From NCBI GenBank assembly GCA_036874045.1, contig CM072341.1, positions 14,086,501-14,150,500 on the forward strand: 64,000 bases of DNA. The letters are read 5' to 3'. Under the pieces are notes generated by a model. That model worked only from the letters and a program-made list of their open reading frames with translations. It was not told the origin of the DNA and made no database searches. Origin of the DNA: Cymodocea nodosa. Taxonomy: Eukaryota > Streptophyta > Magnoliopsida > Alismatales > Cymodoceaceae. Position 1 is the first letter of the stretch; the number at the start of each line of letters is the position of its first letter. The position numbers and the translations under genes were made by a program. This document shows, piece by piece, positions 50,403-61,600 of this stretch.

Positions 50403-50505
50403 GTCAATGTATATCAATACTGAAGTATCACCTGATTTTTTTTCTGAATATAGCAGAGTCAATGTATATCGATACTGAAGTATCACCTGGTTCTTTTTCT
50501 GAATT
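50403..50505 (+). repeat. 55-bp tandem duplication downstream of the CASP-like stop
   Basis: GTCAATGTATATCAATACTG at 50403 is repeated at 50458 with one base changed, and the whole 50-base unit (to TTTTCTGAATTA) is nearly identical. It lies 130 bases after the stop codon, so probably in the 3' UTR. Confidence 0.85.
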
Positions 50506-50812
50506 AGTGCTTGATGGAATTCAGTCAATGGAAAGTAAAATGGTTGAATTTCATTAAGTAGGTATTTGTATGGCATATTAACGAAGGAAAAGAATGTCTC
50601 AATATTTTCAAGTATAAAAGGAAAATTTTTTCCTTACTATTCCCTTCTGAATTCTCCATCTTCCTAAACTTCACGCGAGTTTTCCCAAAACCTTCATGTA
50701 AGTTTTCGACAAATGTCTCACAAGATTCCTCCAACTTCTTGCAAGCTTCCTGGTGACCTTTCGCTGACCTTCTTGCGAGCTTTCAAGAGACTACACGCAA
50801 TCATTTTGTAAA

Positions 50813-51120
50813 AATTATTTGATATTATTTAATATTATAATATTTGAATTAAAATATATTTATATTTTTTAAATATTATTTGTAATAATTAATTAAATTA
50901 TTTATATTATTGAACAAATATATTATTTATTTTATTATTATTATTGATTAATTTTCTTTTTTTCATCGTTTCTTTTTCATCATATATTAATTCTTTGTTA
51001 GAATTTTTATTTGAACTTTTCATCATGTAGTAAATAATTATTAAAAAAAAAAAAATTTCTTTCCATCAAAATTTTTCTGTTTTTTTTTATAAGAATTTTT
51101 CATCTTACACTGACAACCTC
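50813..51120 (+). mobile_element. 3' end fragment of the same Harbinger family as the 18.5-24.7 kb element
   Basis: TTGATATTATTTAATATTAT, TATTTATATTTTT.AAATATTA.TTGTAATAA and other phrases match 24395-24480. The fragment ends CATCTTACACTGACAACCTC followed by TAA (51121-51123), against GTCTTACACTAACAACCCC plus TAA in the large element. The left end was not found; just upstream (50640-50800) is an unrelated run of repeated TTC.TGC.AGCTTTC phrases. It is either a 5'-truncated copy or a deletion derivative. Confidence 0.6.
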
Positions 51121-51127
51121 TAAAAAT

Positions 51128-54100
51128 GAATTCATAAATTGTCGGCATCAGGATCTATACCCCCAGAAAAGATACAAAACAAAACGACATTGTCTTGACC
51201 AATTCAACTAATTGAATTGATATTATCATGCGATCTCTATAAATCCTAATGTTTACTCAATTGGTTACCCAGTTGTAAAACTCATCGAGACACCATTAAC
51301 TAACCAAGGGGAGTTTTTGAGCAGGTGCAGAATTAGAGAGGGCTGCTCTCAAACTTGCAGCGCAGGTCAGATTTGAAGCTGACCGACCTGTATTCTTAGT
51401 CCTCCAATCAAGACAGTCGAATCTTTTGGGCATAAGTGGTTGCATCAACTAGCCATCCAAAACATAAAAAATGGCTTCCAATTCAATGTGATCTCGAATA
51501 TGACTTCCAATTCAAGATTAAAAATGGCAAATCATTACTTTTTGGCTGGTCTTCTTTAATTGAGCGTCCCTGGACGACATGTAACGATGATTCCACCACC
51601 GATTGATATTGATAGTGGTAATTCTTTTGTCTGTAACAAGGAGACATTCTTCCTTTAAAATTTTTATAATCTACTGTTAGTGTTCTTGAACTAGTGGTAA
51701 ACATGGATGATACCTCTTCGTGTTAAAAAGAAATGATGCTCAGAAGTTCCTTCTAAAATTCCCGAATCCATCAACGGGAATATGCTTAGCATGTGGAGGC
51801 AAGCAAGAAGCTTTGAAATTTTGTAGCCACACGGAGCGTATGAATGAAATATTGTGTTCACCACTCCTTACTATTCTGACTGGAAGGGTGGATGAGGGGG
51901 ACTGCGCACCGTGAAACGCCGTCAGTCTGAAATATATTCTATTCTTACGGCGCGAGTGCCGACGAGTGTTCTGCCTTTCACCAAGTCCCTCGTCACATCA
52001 GAACAATCTCCCTAAGGTAAGGTAATGCCAGCAAACACGCAATATAAGAGAAGGCGAATGTATTCTTCCGGTGCCCTTTATTTATGCCTTTGATTCTGAT
52101 TACATGGAATCTAGACCGTGCACAATCAGAACTATGCACATTTAATAAAATGATTAAAATTGCTTTAGTTATTATTATATTTGGTTGAGATTATAAATAT
52201 CCCAGACTACAAAAACAAAATGCTCATAATTTCAAATCATAATGTCATAACGGTAGAAAAAGTAGATTACAAGGAGAAACCACAGTACGTAATCCATTTG
52301 TATCATCAACTTAATCTTATAATATGAACATCCATAAAAGTAACATAAATGGACTCTACGGGACGTGGAATGCAGAGTATGGGATGTGCAGCAGGAGGGG
52401 CTCAGACGATACGATGATGATGGGATGAATGCTGACCTAGTAAACTGATTAAATGCCTGAGCGAAAAGGGTAAGTGGAGCTTGCGCTAGCTGTTGTGAAT
52501 ATATATTCCGAGAGCAACACAGAAGAAGACGGCAGAGAGGGAGAGTTGGGTCGCCCACAGAAACATGCATTGGATTTCAGATTCCTGCAATCAGCGCCAG
52601 CAAATTCGTGGGCTAACGTAGGGGGTTCATATGCATGCATGCCTCCATTATTTGAGTAAGACAACCACCAAGAACATTTTCCTCTTAATGCTTCTGCAAA
52701 GAAACTTGTTTCATGTTGATGTAAAATGACAGTTAAAACACAACTTGTAATGAAATTTATTTTTTTACTTTAAAATAAAAAATTATCCTACCTATAGTTT
52801 TTTTTTTAGAATACTTCATCGCAGATTACTTCCCCACATTGTAGATTTTTTATTTTATTTTTAATCAATTTCTCCGCATGTTCGAAGGCTCGACTTCCTT
52901 CACAGATGATACTTTGGAAATGCCGAAGGTAAACGAAGGTCACCGATGCACGTCTCACGCTTTGCACACATGTCGTCTGTGGTTGTAACGTGCTCCGCTG
53001 GATGCCGACGTGGCGTTGCCAACCTTTGGGGGACGATGTTGGATCCTTTCCATCAACCCCTGGTGAAGGGCATCCGATGAACAAGTCTTCATTACATGGT
53101 TGTCTACCAACATTCGGGAAGTGATCGTCAATGTTTTCATCTTGCCCATGACTTGGGAATAATTAGAAGATGCGGGCTTTCACGTTGAAAATTTGGCATC
53201 GATCCGTCACCGGGTGCTTCACACAGAAAGGAACAGGGAATATTAATTTGTTGCAATGCAGCAACCTCAGAATCAATGATGTAAAGGAATATTAGACAAA
53301 ATCTAAATTAACATATAATGAACTTTCTCTGTTCATTGTTAATTAATTTTAAGATGAAATATTTCACATAATATCAAAGTCAAATATATTCACTTGCAGA
53401 CACATAAATAAACTATAAATGAAAATTAGTATTAAAAAAAAATCTTACATGGTAAAAGTAAAAATAAGACTGAAGTTTATATATAATATATGTTTTCATT
53501 CTTACTAATTTCAACACGTTCAAACTTCCACTTCTTTTCACAATAACATTGTCAGGAGACCAAAGGATGTGTGTGGTCTTTTAGCGTTTGCTCTATCGAC
53601 AATGCTTGTTCCAGGAGAACAGGGATGAATTTCTGCAAAATGTCTGAATGAGAAAAATGACACTTTCATTTTTTTTCTTTTTCTATGGACAGAAAAATAG
53701 CATTGTCTCATACTTCCTGACAGAAATCCAAAGGGATTTTTCTTTTGGTTTCATAGAGGGAAGAAGAGGTCAAAATGCTCAGAGTACAGTGTCAATCTGC
53801 AGAGACGTACAACATCTTATGGTTTTATGTTGATACAAGAAATCCAACCAAGAGAGGATGTTAGACCCAAAGAACCTGATTCTAGCAACATGCAAAGAGG
53901 AATACGAATAACATTTCATTATTTCAATCAAATCCACATCAAGAAATAAGGAATAAGAGACATAACCTAAGATGTCTATGCGCAGAACAAAAAATGTAAA
54001 ATGAAGATGAAAATTAAGCAGTAGCATAGAAAAATGATGCAGAACATGGGTGTAACTAAAAGGAAAAAATAGTACAAGGCACTCAAACAAAGTGAAGCAT

Positions 54101-54230
54101 TAAGTTTATGCGGTTGGAAGCTTGGAATCCGGTGGACAGATGTCAAACATTTTGCTTTCCTTAATGGGTTTATGACTCACCGTACACATATTGAAGGCAC
54201 GTCACACTTCAGTGTTCCCAACAGAAACAC
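51128..54230. other. Intergenic region without recognisable genes
   Basis: Short frames on both strands (for example 52232-52570 minus, 52806-53084 minus, 53779-54090 minus) show no domain I know. 52.4-53.1 kb is somewhat richer in GC. No RNA gene or clear repeat was found. Confidence 0.45.
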
Positions 54231-54238
54231 ATCTATTC

Positions 54239-54249
54239 TATATATATAA
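54239..54249 (+). promoter_or_regulatory. TATA box of the WAT1-related gene
   Basis: TATATATATAA lies about 30 bases before CACCGTGCTTACAAACC, a plausible transcription start near 54270. No ATG occurs between the TATA box and 54376. The minisatellite at 54322-54453 would then be inside the transcript. Confidence 0.55.
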
Positions 54250-54321
54250 TCCACCGTGCTTACAAACCTTGCATTCATCCCACACTCCTCCGCACTAGAG
54301 TCAGGTTTTTCTCTCCAAGGT

Positions 54322-54453
54322 GCAACAAACAGCCATAGAGCCGTGAGGCTGGAAGGTACAGACAGCCAAAGCGCCATGAGGCCGGAAGCTACAGACAGCC
54401 AAAGCACCATGAGGCCAGAAGCTACAAACAACCAAAGAGTCATGAGGCTAGAA
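54322..54453 (+). repeat. 33-bp minisatellite carrying the WAT1 start codon
   Basis: Units of 33 bases of the form ATGAGGCC(G/A)GAAGCTACA then GACAGCCAAAGC and a linker codon. ATG codons lie at 54376, 54409 and 54442, with the equivalent GTG at 54343, all in one frame. Translated, the unit is (M/V)R(P/L)E(A/G)TDSQS(A/T). The last unit leads straight into the conserved protein (MRLEAGGIADVCRRFKPH). Confidence 0.9.
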
Positions 54454-56800
54454 GCTGGAGGGATTGCAGATGTGTGCAGAAGATTCAAGCCCCATATCCT
54501 TATGTTTCTAGTTCAAGCAGGTTATACCTTTCTGTACTTCATCACAGAAGCAGCCTTCAATCATGGGTTGAATCCTCATGTCAACATTACCTATAGACAC
54601 GTGGTGGCCACTTTGGTGATGTGGCCCTTTGCCTACTTTCTTGAAAGGTAACTGCACCCATCATTTGTCTTGTGAATTAATGTTTGTGGCATTCTAAACC
54701 ATGCTAGATAAATAAATACCAAGCCTTTTAAGGCGAGCCCCAACGTTGCCTAGGCACCAAGGCATGAATTGGGCACACCATGGCTGCATGCCTCACCTTG
54801 TCTTTAATTGATCGGATTTTTTATCACATACAATTGATAAAGTATATGTTTTAATAGTTTTAAATATTTTTCCATGCAAAAAAAAACTTATGTATATGAT
54901 TTTTTAATGGAATACTATTAAAATATACATAATTATTGAAATATATAATTATATATACTAATACAATACATATATTTGGTATTATTACGCCTTACATTTT
55001 GGTGTTATCCTAGGATTATTTATGCATTTGAATGCTATTTAGAAAATAATAGAGTTAAAAACTGTACATAATGATTATCATGCAAATCTATTTAAATATA
55101 TATACTTAAAAAATAAAAAATTAAATAAATATTTTAATGGGCGCCCTAAAAAGTATGAAAAATACCCATTCTCACCTTGTCCAAGGAGAAAAAAAGGAAA
55201 GTACATACTTCTTCTGTATATTATTGCATGCATGGGATATCAAAGAATTCCCTGCATCAGGAAGACAAGCATGCAAATGCAAACTCATTTCCTTCTTTTG
55301 CAGGAAAATAAGACCAAAGATGACATGGGCATTGTTCCTAGAGATATTTGTTCTCTCCCTCCTAGGGTAAGAAAAGATTTTGGTTTTGATGAAGCTATAG
55401 CTGGAGTTAAGAAGAATAGACACACTAATGGTTGAGATTTATGGTGACAATAGGGTTGGCCTGACACTGAACATGTACTTTGCAAGCTTGAAGTATACAT
55501 CTCCAACATTTGTGGCTTCCATGGTGAACACAATCGCCTCCTTGACTTTTGTCATAGCTGTTGTGCTTCGGTGAGAATGTTATTCTATTGGTTATTATTT
55601 CAAATGCATCTCAATTTTCTAATTTCCATTTACCTGCTTCTCATGTCATACATAGCTTGATAAATAAAAGTTTAAGCTGTAAAGGAGGAAATTTAAGAAC
55701 ATAAACATTTACCTTTCTGTGTCTTGTGTGACTGCTGTTGTTAGATTAGAACATCTCAACCTAAGAAGCCCTCGTGGGATGGCAAAGATTGTTGGGACGT
55801 TACTTTCCTTGGCTGGTGTGATGACCATGACGTTGTTCAGAGGATCAACTGTGAAGAGCTTAGGGCATGCTTTGGTTCAAATTCAAGGAAGCTCCATCCA
55901 CGAAAATTGGGTGAAAGGCTCAGCCCTGATAATAGCAAGTTGCATAACTTGGTCCTTTTGGTACATCATGCAGGTATTGACTTAAAAATCAGAATTAATT
56001 AAAGAATATCCATGCTTAGCAGAGGTATGGGTAGGAGATGTAACTTACATGTTTATATTTCACTGCAGTGTCATTTATGATTTAAATGCCTAATAGGAAA
56101 AATATTTTGAGCACCATTTAATGGTACATATTCTGGCCTTTCACTGCAGGCGTACACATTAAGAAAATACCCTGCACAGCTTTCTCTTACCGCATGGATG
56201 AGCTTCCTCGGTGCTGCACAATCTGCAGTTTTCACCGTGATTGTGGAGCATAATCCAAATGCTTGGACCATAGGATTCGACATAAGCTTATGGAGCATCT
56301 TGTATGCTGTAAGTGAGACTGTGAGAGAATTCTATGAATAATAAAGGTTATACAGAATCATTTCGGTGGAATTCTAATAACGTAGAACATTAACCATTGC
56401 AGGGAGTTGTATGCTCCGCCTTGATCATCTTCACCCAGCTATGGGTTACTGAGAAAAAAGGACCAGTCTTCGTAACTATGTTCAATCCTGTCTCCACAAT
56501 AATGGTGGCAATTCTGGCATACTTTGTTCTTGGAGAGAAACTGTACACGGGAAGGTGATTTTTCTTAACTTACTATCATCACTCAGAAGCCACCTGAATC
56601 TGAATTAAACTTACTTCTTCCTTTGTTTTCACAACAGCATAATAGGTGCAGTTATTGTGATGATTGGTCTTTACCTTGTGTTATGGGGCAAAGATAGGGA
56701 CAAAGAAGTTGAAGAGGAAGGTAAGAAACAAACTTGCTTGGAAGGAAAAAAGATGATGGTTCAAGATAAAGACAATGATCAAGGATCATTTGATGTGTAA
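54376..56800 (+). CDS. WAT1-related / UMAMIT transporter (EamA family), 7 exons, 384 aa (362 from the last repeat ATG)
   Basis: Exons 54376-54647, 55304-55366, 55454-55570, 55745-55973, 56150-56308, 56403-56554 and 56638-56800, all GT-AG and in frame. Conserved blocks in order: RFKPHILMFLVQAGYTFLYF, GLNPHVNITYRHVVATLVM.PFAYFLER, KMTWALFLEIFVLSLLG, LTLNMYFASLKYTSPTFVAS, RGMAKIVGTLLSLAGVM, NWVKGSALIIASCITWSFWY, YPAQLSLTAWMSFLGAAQS, GVVCSALIIFTQLW, FNPVSTIMVAILAYFVLGE and GAVIVMIGLYLVLWGK. This is the ten-helix, two-EamA-repeat arrangement of plant amino-acid exporters and WAT1-like proteins. It looks closest to the UMAMIT17-20 group by memory. The family usually starts near ATG 54442, but 54376 is the first ATG after the TATA box. 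The acidic and Lys-rich tail is cytosolic by family topology. Confidence 0.92.
54690..55240. other. Intron 1 of the WAT1-related gene, element-like sequence
   Basis: 54715-54790 contains CCTAGGCACCAAGGCATG-type phrases similar to those at the edges of the 57.0-57.76 kb foldback. The remainder is very AT-rich. No gene is seen. Confidence 0.3.
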
Positions 56801-57004
56801 GATTGCCTGTAAATTCTTATGGAGGCAGAAACATAGGCATAAGATGTAGGTGTTTCTTGTCCAAGGAATCCTGCATGCTGGTTCATAAAAGTTCTGAACT
56901 AAAAATTGTTTACAGTTTGTCAATTGTGGTTCTCATGTATGACTTTAAACTCTCACATCCATCATTAGGAATCATACTTAATAACGTGGAAAGATGCCTA
57001 AGCA

Positions 57005-57598
57005 GTAAGCCAAGGTGTTAGTGCCTACTTCACTTAGGTAATGCCTAGGCATCCATATAATTATATAAATATCAATTTTTTTTATTTTTATGCATATATG
57101 ATGTATATTTATAAATATAAAATAGTAATTATATATATACTTTCAGTTTTTATTATTTTCTAAATAACATTCAAATATGTAAATTATCCTAAAATAACCT
57201 CAAAATATGAATTGTAATAATAGTAATGTGTATATTTTAGACATGTGAGATTGTATATTTCAATAATATTTTATTGAAAAATATGTATCTAAGTTTGTTT
57301 ACAATGAAAAACTTATGCACATACATACACACATATATACACACAATAACAACTTGTGTCATAATTTCACCATGGAGTCCGTTACATACTTCTATATATT
57401 TCTATCTATAGTTAAATCTTCAATTAAATTATACAAATTTAATTTTTTCCCCATAATTCATAACTAAGTAATTATAGACTTTCTTCTACTTTTAGTTTCT
57501 TTTATACTAATTAATTCACGTCTCTTAACTAGTACACTATTTATGACTAAACCACTTAAACTGATTTTCTTTTATATTATCTTCAATTGATGTGACTC

Positions 57599-57641
<43 letters not shown>

Positions 57642-57765
57642 TGTGCGTGTGAAATTAAACAAATCTGATAGAAAATCCTCCTAAGGCAAAGCAAGAGGCA
57701 ACCAATCCAATTATGATCATATCACTCCTAGGTGACTAGGCAGCACCTTGCTAAGTATGCTAGAA
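57005..57765. mobile_element. Possible foldback/MITE with CCTAGG-type inverted ends
   Basis: The left edge reads AAGCCAAGGTGTTAGTGCCTA then CTTCACTTAGG. The right edge, read inward on the other strand, is TTAGCAAGGTGCTGCCTA then GTCACCTAGG. The inside is AT-rich and contains a (CT)n tract. No target duplication could be defined and no coding sequence is present. Confidence 0.4.
57602..57637. repeat. (CT)n microsatellite
   Basis: Eighteen uninterrupted CT dinucleotides in the spacer between the WAT1-related and ETFB genes. Confidence 0.95.
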
Positions 57766-58045
57766 ATGAGTTTCTAATATCAAAGCCTAGCCATATTTTG
57801 ATGCATGGTACCACCAATAGGGCAAATGAGTTAAAGCATAGTTCCAATGTACAGATAAAGTACTGCAAGACTGCTACAAGATTGCACAGAATTGCAGCTT
57901 ATGAAAGTTTAGTATATCATTAACAGCTTATGTACATATACAAGTAAATTGACATAATGATGGGCTGAAGACAACCCAGCCAAAGCAACAGTATTGTACA
58001 AGTAAATCAGAAGCTAAAACTGAGTTTCATGACATCAAATAAAAA

Positions 58046-61000
58046 TCATAATACACGAGCCTCATTTTTTAGCTTGTCGATAAGCTCATCAACAGATGAA
58101 ACAAGAACACCAGCTTTCCTTTTAGGCGGCTCACTTACTTGTAAAATCTCCAAATCTGACTTTATTTCTACGCCAAGCTCTTCAGGAGTAACCTTTTTAA
58201 TCACCTTTGATTTTGCTTTCATTATGTTAGGCAGTGTTGCATACCTAGGCTGGTTCAAACGCAAATCTGTCCTGCATGATGAAAAATGGCATTCCAAAAA
58301 AGAAATGTAGAAGATGTTAAATAAGGGTATCCCAACAATTAATCAATCAAAACGCAGTGAAAATGTGTCAAAAACCAGAAACAAAAAAATTAGCAAATAT
58401 CCTATCAAAACAAAAGAGAACTGTAAATGGATCATGTCTCCATCATCCAGTCATATTTTTACATATATACTGTCTAAATTATGATTGTTTATTTACAATA
58501 TCATAAATTTGAAATAATATTTCCATCTAGTTTCATAATGTTTACTAATCCATTTTGATTAAAATCTGCTTAAATCTCGTTGGATTGGGTGGTATAAAAT
58601 ATCTCAAAATAAAATGAAGTTCATTAACCATGAACTATATAAATATTTAAAAAATATTTTTAAAAATCTATATAGTTTTGTTTTGTTGCCGTCTTGGAAG
58701 TTATGATGTCATTACATCATGTGAAGAATTGCCAGGTTGAGGAGAAAACAGCTTAATTATACCATAAAACTTCAAATATACAAGAAAAAGAAAGTTCAAG
58801 CTGATATTACGTAATCACTGCAGGAAGATCAAGGCAAAGAGTCTCAATTCCACCATCCACCTCCCTTTCTACTGTCACTGCTTGCTTCTCTTTGTCCAGT
58901 ACAACCTACTAAAACCACAAAAAATGCTTTTAAAGCACAGTTCTAATATTAGTGGAGGAGATATTTTTGTGGAGCAAAGTTGAAATCCAAGACCAAGAAA
59001 GTGAGAGATAAAATATATAAAGAAACACTAATTTAAATAGAAAAAAAATTAAAATTTTTATTGAAGCAAATACCAGAACTTGCATAGTTGATGAGTGTTA
59101 GAAGTAGAATGCTGTTAGGTAGTTGGGTTGTTAATCATTATAAAATTCTATATAAACCCATGAGTAACAACAAAGAAATCTCTTGGCTTTGGTTTGGTTC
59201 CTTTGGATTCTCAATTCCAAGACCAAGTCTTATACCCTTCTCCCTATATTATTCTTCTTTCTCCATCAAGTCATTGCACAGTAGTACCGTTGGAGGCATT
59301 GGAATCCCACAACCACATAACAAATGGTACCAGCGACAGCTCCAAGCAATGATGAAGATTCCAAGCTAACACCTTAAGACCTTAAGCAACTCAAATAGAT
59401 CATCCAGGAGGAGTTTACAAGATTTCACAAGGTACTTCATTAAGATCACTGGTAGATTTGAGAAGAACAAGTGTTGCTGCCTCCACCAACATCCAGAGGC
59501 TCATCCTCTTCCTTGTTGCAACTACCAAGATTGCCAAGGTTGCAAGTGTTCAAGGCTCGATCTTGAGTCCCACCTCGACCTCTTCACCTTCTCCTAAACT
59601 CCATCCACATCAATTGTACCATCATCAAGTTTGCCATTCCTAAGTCCTCATAGTCTTTTGCAAGAATTGTTGCCAAAAATGATGCTCCCCTTCCACCAAC
59701 ACCTACCTCACCACCCTAAACCACGTAAAGTGTCAAGTAGACCCTTTCTCCTGCCAAGCTTCTTTGAAAACGATGTCACCATTGCCATGATTTCATCTCT
59801 TGGGTGGTGATTACATAATATCAGTTGTCGCAATTTTTTGATCACACTCCACCTTTCTTTGTTGGGATCCAAAAGTTGATGGAGGCTGAAAAGGAAGGGC
59901 AACCATACCTCCACTTACTTTCCTATGATCAAGTGTGGCAGTGCAAGGGATGAATAAGAATTTGAGTGGTTAAAAGTTGTGGTCATTCTGTCCATGGACA
60001 AAGACAACTTGGTCCTTGGAACATTCCTTGGCTTGAGTAGGTTGTGGATCCCAAAAGGAATATCAGATCTTAGAGTGAAGCACTTTCTTGCCAATGCTAA
60101 TGAAGCTTCATCCATGGAAGTGGTTCAAGAGTGTGTTGAACCAGAGATCCCTCCAGAACCACCATTCCATGGGGAACAAGTATGACGAGAGTTCCTCAAT
60201 GTTCGTTCAACCTTCACACAAGCTTTAAAAAGCTGGATTCCATGCTCATTGCTATGCTTGGGAGGTTTAAATATACAAGGTTTGTGGATGGTTGTCAAAA
60301 GATAAAAGGAAGAAGTTGTGGCAGTCCAATGCACATCGGATATTCAAAGGAATGCTGGGATGTAGGAGAGAGGTCTATTCTATAGCTTTCTCGGTAGTTC
60401 TTTAGTTTGTAATGGTTGTGTTTTATGTTTTGCTTGTAATTGTCTTTTGTGTCTTGTAAAGTGGGTGAATTCTCAATAAGCATGAGGACAAGGTCAATTT
60501 AAGGGGAGGAGCATGTTAGAAGCACATTTCTTTTAGGTAGTTAGGGTTGTTAATCATTGTGAAATTCTATATAAATCTATGTGTAATAATAAGAAATCAT
60601 CTGGATTTGGTTTGGTTCTTTTGGGTTCCCAATTCCAAGTCCTGGTCTCATTCCCTTCTCTCTATATTTTTCTTCTTGCTCCATCCAGCCATTGCCCGGA
60701 GGTCCTGCCGGAGGTGCTCCTCGACCGAATCCGGTGAGCACTTAACAAAGGAAAAAAAGAATTCTCCAAAAATAACACCCACCTTTGAGGCAAAAGTTCC
60801 TTGTGGCCATTTGAGCAATCCAGCGACCATCTGACCTGTTTGGTTGCAATCATCGTCTATCGCCTGAAGGAGAAAAAAAACATGAAACAAAAACGGGAGA
60901 GGGAAAAATACCAACGACAACCAGAACGAAGAAACGTAGTGTGTGCACAATCAGTGGCGTCACCTGCTTTCCGAGGATGAGGAGGCCAGGCTTCTCGACG

Positions 61001-61399
61001 TGCACGAGGGCCGTGAGCAGCTTGGACACGGAGAGGGGGTGGATGGGCGCGTCAGTTGGGACGTGTACGGCCCGGTCGGCGCCCACGGCGAGGGCCGTGC
61101 GAAGGGTGTCTGCGGACTGGGCGGGACCGACGGAGACGGCAAGGACCTCGGATGCGACCCCGGACTCCTTGATGCGGAGGGCCTCCTCGATAGCGATCTC
61201 GCAGAAGGGGTTCATGGACATCTTCACGTTCTTCGTCTCCACGCCGCTCTGGTTTCCAGTGCGGAAGAGTTAGAAACAGAAAAAGACGACGACGATGATC
61301 TGAGGGAATGGAAGAGGAGTGATTCCTTGCCTTGTCGGGTTTGACGCGGATTTTGACGGCGTAGTCGATGACTCTCTTGACGGCCACCATGATCTTCAT
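58046..61399 (-). CDS. ETFB: Electron transfer flavoprotein subunit beta, 5 exons, 251 aa
   Basis: Exons in transcription order: 61399-61331, 61248-60964, 60863-60783, 58905-58811, 58271-58046, in frame (756 bases). Conserved blocks: [79 protein letters not shown], the ETF-beta signature [19 protein letters not shown], and [20 protein letters not shown]. It ends [16 protein letters not shown], the normal full length. The protein pairs with ETF-alpha in the mitochondrial matrix, binds AMP and helps hold FAD. It passes electrons from isovaleryl-CoA and 2-hydroxyglutarate dehydrogenases to ETF:ubiquinone oxidoreductase during lysine and branched-chain amino-acid breakdown. Exon 2 is GC-rich; later exons are not. 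Intron 1 (61330-61249) uses a GC donor. Intron 3 (1.88 kb) is mostly a small LTR element. Confidence 0.95.
59096..60747 (+). mobile_element. Short LTR retroelement (~1.65 kb, TRIM-like) in ETFB intron 3
   Basis: Two direct repeats: 59096-59322 and 60514-60747, both starting TGTTAGAAG and ending near TAACA. They share TTGTTAATCATT, AAATTCTATATAAA and CTCCATC.AG.CATTGC. Just inside the left repeat is TGGTACCAGCGAC, a plausible Met-tRNA-type primer site. Just before the right one is the purine run AAGGGGAGGAGCA. The internal 1.2 kb has no recognisable pol gene, so this is a non-autonomous, old and broken element. The LTRs have diverged visibly. No target duplication was found. It is antisense to ETFB. 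Confidence 0.75.
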
Positions 61400-61600
61400 C
61401 CTTCTCGCTCTCCGGTGATCGACGGATTGATTTTTCTGATTTATCCCGTCCCCGGGAATTTGATGACTGCGAGGGAGGAGAGAAAGATTGAAAGAAGCGT
61501 CACGGAACGACGGGGAACAGTGGGCAAGAGATAGAAGCGACAGTGACTTCCTTACCCTTCTCAAGAGTCACGTGCAAGCGGAGCTGCATTAGAACTTCTT
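61400..61600 (-). promoter_or_regulatory. 5' UTR and proximal promoter of ETFB
   Basis: GC-richer sequence directly upstream (minus strand) of the start codon at 61399, fading into AT-rich sequence after about 61600. No clear TATA box was assigned. Confidence 0.4.

Noticed and set aside
52232-53084. Overlapping frames of 70-110 codons as a possible secreted peptide gene
   Set aside because: No signal peptide followed by a conserved peptide motif (CLE, CEP, RALF, PSK) was found on either strand.
24707-61399. A functional gene cluster linking the five host genes
   Set aside because: The families act in unrelated processes and locations; head-to-head placement of two of them is the only structured relationship.
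60850-61564. Long plus- and minus-strand frames around the ETFB first exons (for example 170 codons at 61052-61564)
   Set aside because: They read through the GC-AG intron or lie in other frames of the GC-rich exon 2; the spliced ETFB model accounts for the region.
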